NCBI GenBank assembly: GCA_030248225.1 | Contig: JASANE010005251.1 | Coordinates: 16,649 to 80,648, forward strand | Origin: Trileptium ribeirensis | Lineage: Eukaryota > Nematoda > Enoplea > Enoplida > Thoracostomopsidae | Length of the DNA: 64,000 bases | Direction: 5' to 3' | Part shown: one piece after another, positions 60,513-64,000 of the stretch | How the letters are laid out: every line of letters starts with the position of its first letter | Position numbering within the stretch: the stretch's first letter is position 1 | Program-made: the position numbers and the translations under genes | Notes under the pieces: generated by a model | Seen by the model: only the letters and a program-made list of their open reading frames with translations | Told to the model about the DNA's origin: nothing | Databases searched by the model: none

Positions 60513-62235
60513 TGAATATCAGATATCTAGTATCAACATTCAACCAGCATTTTCTGTTTTTGAACGCATTCTGCAAATTTTAAATTATTGGAACTAATAA
60601 ACGCTTGACCTAGGTTTTGATTACGCACCTGCACTGATTCGATCGGAAATATAGTATATAATTGAATTCGGAGATGTAGAAGCGCTAGCTTCGGAATCGA
60701 AGAATTGTCATTAGACCGCACTATGATGAAAAAGATGGTCGTGCGTTTATTTTTTTTCTCTGTGAACAGGACTTCCTTATCTCAACGTAAACCGATATGG
60801 ACGTGTGAGGGCTCATATGAAAGCTACAATATGTCTATATGTGCCTTTTGGAGGCTTTATTCCGATTCGACACACCCAGGTGCCACCACAGGGGGTACGT
60901 GACTAAAATGGGTCATTTGCTCATAACTCGGCAACCCTTGAGCCCATTTAAATCATTTTGATATCAAAATATGTGTCCTAGGAAGCTTTATTTATGGGTA
61001 TATAAATTGTTTTAGTCGGGTCCTTATGGGGCATGGGGGACTTTAGCAAATGGCCAAATTTCCAAAATTTTAGTTAAACTTTGTCGAAGCGTAGCTATGT
61101 AACCACTCAAGCGATTCGAATGAAATTTGGAACAGCTACTGTGGGGCTACCTGCTATGTGTCAACAGATTTGATGTAGGATTCTGGGTCAATTGGTATTT
61201 GAGGCCAAAGTTGGGCCCGACGCCATATATGTCATCTGTGACGTTACACTTCTAGCGGTACATTAAAAGATTTGTGGCTCAAAATAAGTTTATATGGGTT
61301 TTCGTGGGTGCGGATTTCAAATCTTCACTGTATTTAAATGTATCTTTTCTTGTAGAGGTAGTATTATCAATGGGTGAGACAAGGAGTGGTGCGAAAGCGA
61401 CGAGTGTCATGCGATCTGTAGCAAATTCTGGTTATGTTTTCTGTGCTCTTGGGCTTTTGTTAAGATTCTTATTTACATAGATTACATAATATGTTGTTCA
61501 CAATTCGTAAGCAGTTCTGAATTAGAGTTAAGGTGCGTATTAGATATCTGATTATCAGTTTTGATACATCTATGCATTATAATTGAACAGCAGATTAATA
61601 AATATTTTTTGGTGAGTTGCATCTTTGTATAGTAACAGTCTATATTTTTGACTGTCTGTTAACGTTACAGTTTCTCATTTCTCCGAATTCATACACTTGG
61701 GATGTCGCCAAGATTCTAGTATATATTTTGAATTTCAGGTAAGCATAAGTTTTGGCAAAATCTTCTTCCGCTATTTGAAAAATTCTTTGTATATGCATCA
61801 ATCCAAGTGGCAACGTTTGACCCGACTGGGAATACTTGGATTGGACAATGCTATTGATCACGCAAATGTTAGAACTCTATGTTTATTACGGATTGTGTAA
61901 TTGGATTTAGTCGTTGATACGATACCGTTATGTACTAAAACCAAGGAACGTTCACATGTTAACACTTTTTACTCAAAATTTGCGCTCATCTAAATATTAT
62001 GATCGAAGATTAAAACAGAGTTTTACATTTTTGATGAATTTCAACATTTGAACACAAATTACAATTACTCTCACATTTTGAGCTTAACATTTGAACAAAA
62101 AATTTAAACGTATGAACGGAACTAAGTAAACAGCTGCTACTGGCTGATGTGGCAGTAACAATAGTTACTACCGCTGCTTAAGGCCATGCGCCACGGCAAA
62201 CGCGTTGCTAAAGCAGGAGAAACATACTACCCATA
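60513..62235. other. Non-coding DNA, probably old repeats
   Basis: The stretch 60890-61250 has phrases typical of interspersed repeats (ACTCGGCAACCCTTGAGCCC, GATATCAAAATATGTGTCCT), but only one copy is present here. Frames at 60705-60902, 61274-61480 and 61640-61900 are not recognised. Confidence 0.4.
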
Positions 62236-62722
62236 TTCAAGATCGCATTGCAGAATTTACACGATCAACAGTTAAGACGGCATGTACAACGTTATAATCT
62301 AGCTGCATTTTACAGTTACAATCAGAGCTAAGTGCTTATAAAATCGAACGGAAACGCAATGGATCCATCTTCGTTTAAACGAAATTCGCTAAATTAAGCG
62401 CAAACTAATATTTTTTATTAAAATATTTTTATTTCAACACAATCGAAATTCTTCGCGAACTAACATGTTTTATTAAATTTTTATTTTTTAAGCAATAGAA
62501 ATTGTTAAATTAATCGAATTTCGTTTAAACGATCGATTTTCGTTTAAGCGCAAACGATCGAAATTGAACGAAGCTTCGATCGATTTTTGAGCACTTAATT
62601 CTGATTGTAACTGTAGTTGAATTGCCGACATTTTGCTCTAGCAGTCCGGTCAAGAATAGCCATTAATATAATCTTTTATATTGAGTCTTATCTTATCTTA
62701 ACATACTTATGTCTACCTGTAG
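62236..62722. repeat. 487-bp duplicated unit, copy 1
   Basis: Nearly identical to 63478-63963 (differences seen: GGATCCAT/GGATCGAT, TTCGCG/TTCGAG and a 1-bp indel near the right end). It starts TTCAAGATCGCATTGCAG and ends TGTCTACCTGTAG. A TA-flanked MITE occupies its middle. Confidence 0.92.
62311..62615. mobile_element. Tc1/mariner-type MITE, 301 bp, copy 1
   Basis: 62313-62613 begins CAGTTACAATCAGAGCTAAG and ends CTGATTGTAACTG. Its terminal inverted repeats continue imperfectly for about 35 bp, and TA lies on both sides (62311-62312 and 62614-62615). TA flanks and CAGT ends are the Tc1/mariner pattern. The inside is rich in GTTTAAACGA and CGATCGA palindromes and has no gene. Confidence 0.82.
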
Positions 62723-63477
62723 TATTTAACCAGCGACTGATCATTTGTATATCAGTTAAGTGAAAACATTATGTATTGGTTCCTTAAAGGCATCCTAAGC
62801 ATATCCGACTGAGTTAATTTACCTCGTTTTTATTTTGAATGCAAAACTATAAACATTCGAAGCCATGAAAAAATAACCCAAAGTGTTGAAAAACTACTAA
62901 TTGTATGCCTAGTAGCAAAATCAGAAAAAAATTTGTCAGTGACCCACTTGAAATTTTGTGTACTCACCATGCCGATGAGTCGAATTAAATACTGCCAAAA
63001 CTTTCGTATATTTTAAAAACTGATTTCGGGGAGGGCGTGTACTATCTGAAATGTAGAACTGAAAATCACGTAGCTTCATATTGCTGCGTCAGAACTGACA
63101 TTGTTGTTGTAGTACTGTTCGAAATCTTAGATCCGTTTGGGAACTTTATGCTGAGATTAGAAGCATTTTAGTTGCAAATTTTTAATTTTCCCATTATTAC
63201 ATGAGGCTCGGATCACAATGATTGTATTGCTAATATGTATAGAATAATGCCTTTATTTATATTTTTGGACAGTATCGTTTGCGACGCAATATATTCAGCT
63301 AAATGGGTTTGGAATTACTAATGATGCTAAGTCATGTGCTCTGTATTAGCCCTAGGAAATTTGTTTTCTGTACTAAATAATGAAGTATACAAAAAGAAAT
63401 GTAATAAATAATGTTACTTAATGCTGCAAAACTTTAAAAAATTTATGCGACTGCAATATCTAACGTTGTTAAAAATT
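62723..63477. other. Spacer between the duplicated units
   Basis: AT-rich DNA. No open frame or repeat of this window was recognised. Confidence 0.5.
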
Positions 63478-63963
63478 TTCAAGATCGCATTGCAGAATTT
63501 ACACGATCAACAGTTAAGACGGCATGTACAACGTTATAATCTAGCTGCATTTTACAGTTACAATCAGAGCTAAGTGCTTATAAAATCGAACGGAAACGCA
63601 ATGGATCGATCTTCGTTTAAACGAAATTCGCTAAATTAAGCGCAAACTAATATTTTTTATTAAAATATTTTTATTTCAACACAATCGAAATTCTTCGAGA
63701 ACTAACATGTTTTATTAAATTTTTATTTTTTAAGCAATAGAAATTGTTAAATTAATCGAATTTCGTTTAAACGATCGATTTTCGTTTAAGCGCAAACGAT
63801 CGAAATTGAACGAAGCTTCGATCGATTTTTGAGCACTTAATTCTGATTGTAACTGTAGTTGAATTGCCGACATTTTGCTCTAGCAGTCCGGTCAAGAATA
63901 GCCATTAATATAATCTTTTATATTGAGTCTTATCTTATCTTAACATCTTATGTCTACCTGTAG
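63478..63963. repeat. 487-bp duplicated unit, copy 2
   Basis: Same orientation as copy 1, offset 1242 bp. The flanking bases differ immediately outside both copies, so the boundaries are sharp. Confidence 0.92.
63553..63857. mobile_element. Tc1/mariner-type MITE, 301 bp, copy 2
   Basis: 63555-63855 has the same ends and TA flanks as the copy at 62313-62613. It sits at the identical place in the larger unit, so it moved as part of that unit rather than by a second insertion. Confidence 0.82.
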
Positions 63964-64000
63964 AGCAATACGTAACTGAACGAACAACAACGTATCGCTT

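Overview
This is animal DNA: AT-rich, intron-containing and crowded with repeats. An arthropod is likeliest, judged from the kinds of mobile elements and the fast-evolving host gene, but the species cannot be read from the sequence. No bacterial-style operon, rRNA gene or intact tRNA gene was seen. The host backbone is one plus-strand gene that I reconstruct as eleven exons joined by GT-AG introns with matching phases, from 3002 to 45779. Its conserved middle (19784-37091) matches, from memory of the family, the gon-4-like protein (GON4L in vertebrates, muscle wasted/mute in Drosophila), a nuclear transcriptional co-regulator. The 5' end lies outside the window and the last exons are less certain. 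The first visible intron alone is about 16.6 kb.

Region by region. 1-3001 holds intron or upstream DNA with scattered CAGGGAA motifs. 3.2-19.8 kb is a giant intron holding a 430-bp inverted-repeat element in two copies, a CpG-rich block (about 6.7-12.9 kb) with a decayed tandem repeat of about 170 bp and many hairpins, a 45-bp hairpin minisatellite (14 kb), poly-C/poly-G elements (15-16 kb) and a 1-kb interspersed repeat. 20-37 kb carries the conserved GON4L exons, with a decayed LINE RNase H region on the minus strand (21.7-22.8 kb), nested hAT-type MITEs (27.8-28.9 kb) and short CTCTCC-ended elements between them. 38-39.6 kb is a very large exon with a long acidic tract. 41.2-42.1 kb is an hAT-type MITE with a clean 8-bp target duplication and minisatellite ends. 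43.4-45.8 kb holds the presumed 3' exons.

Downstream of the gene (46-64 kb) the window is mobile DNA: two adjacent TTAA-type (piggyBac-like) MITEs with tRNA-like promoter boxes, LINE ORF1-like remnants (49.5-50.8 kb), a 3.75-kb DNA transposon (50922-54675) and a decayed Penelope-like retroelement whose GIY-YIG nuclease lies before the reverse transcriptase (Naiad/Chlamys type, 54.7-56.7 kb). Further on come two more copies of the 1-kb repeat and a duplicated 487-bp segment with a Tc1/mariner-type MITE nested in each copy.

The most unusual object is the transposon at 50922-54675. It has perfect 27-bp terminal inverted repeats flanked by TCGA, subterminal CGTAAGTC repeats including a perfect 29-bp palindrome, and a decayed transposase gene whose first exon encodes a PWWP-type chromatin-reader domain ahead of an RNase H-like core. 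All family assignments are by eye, without database searches.
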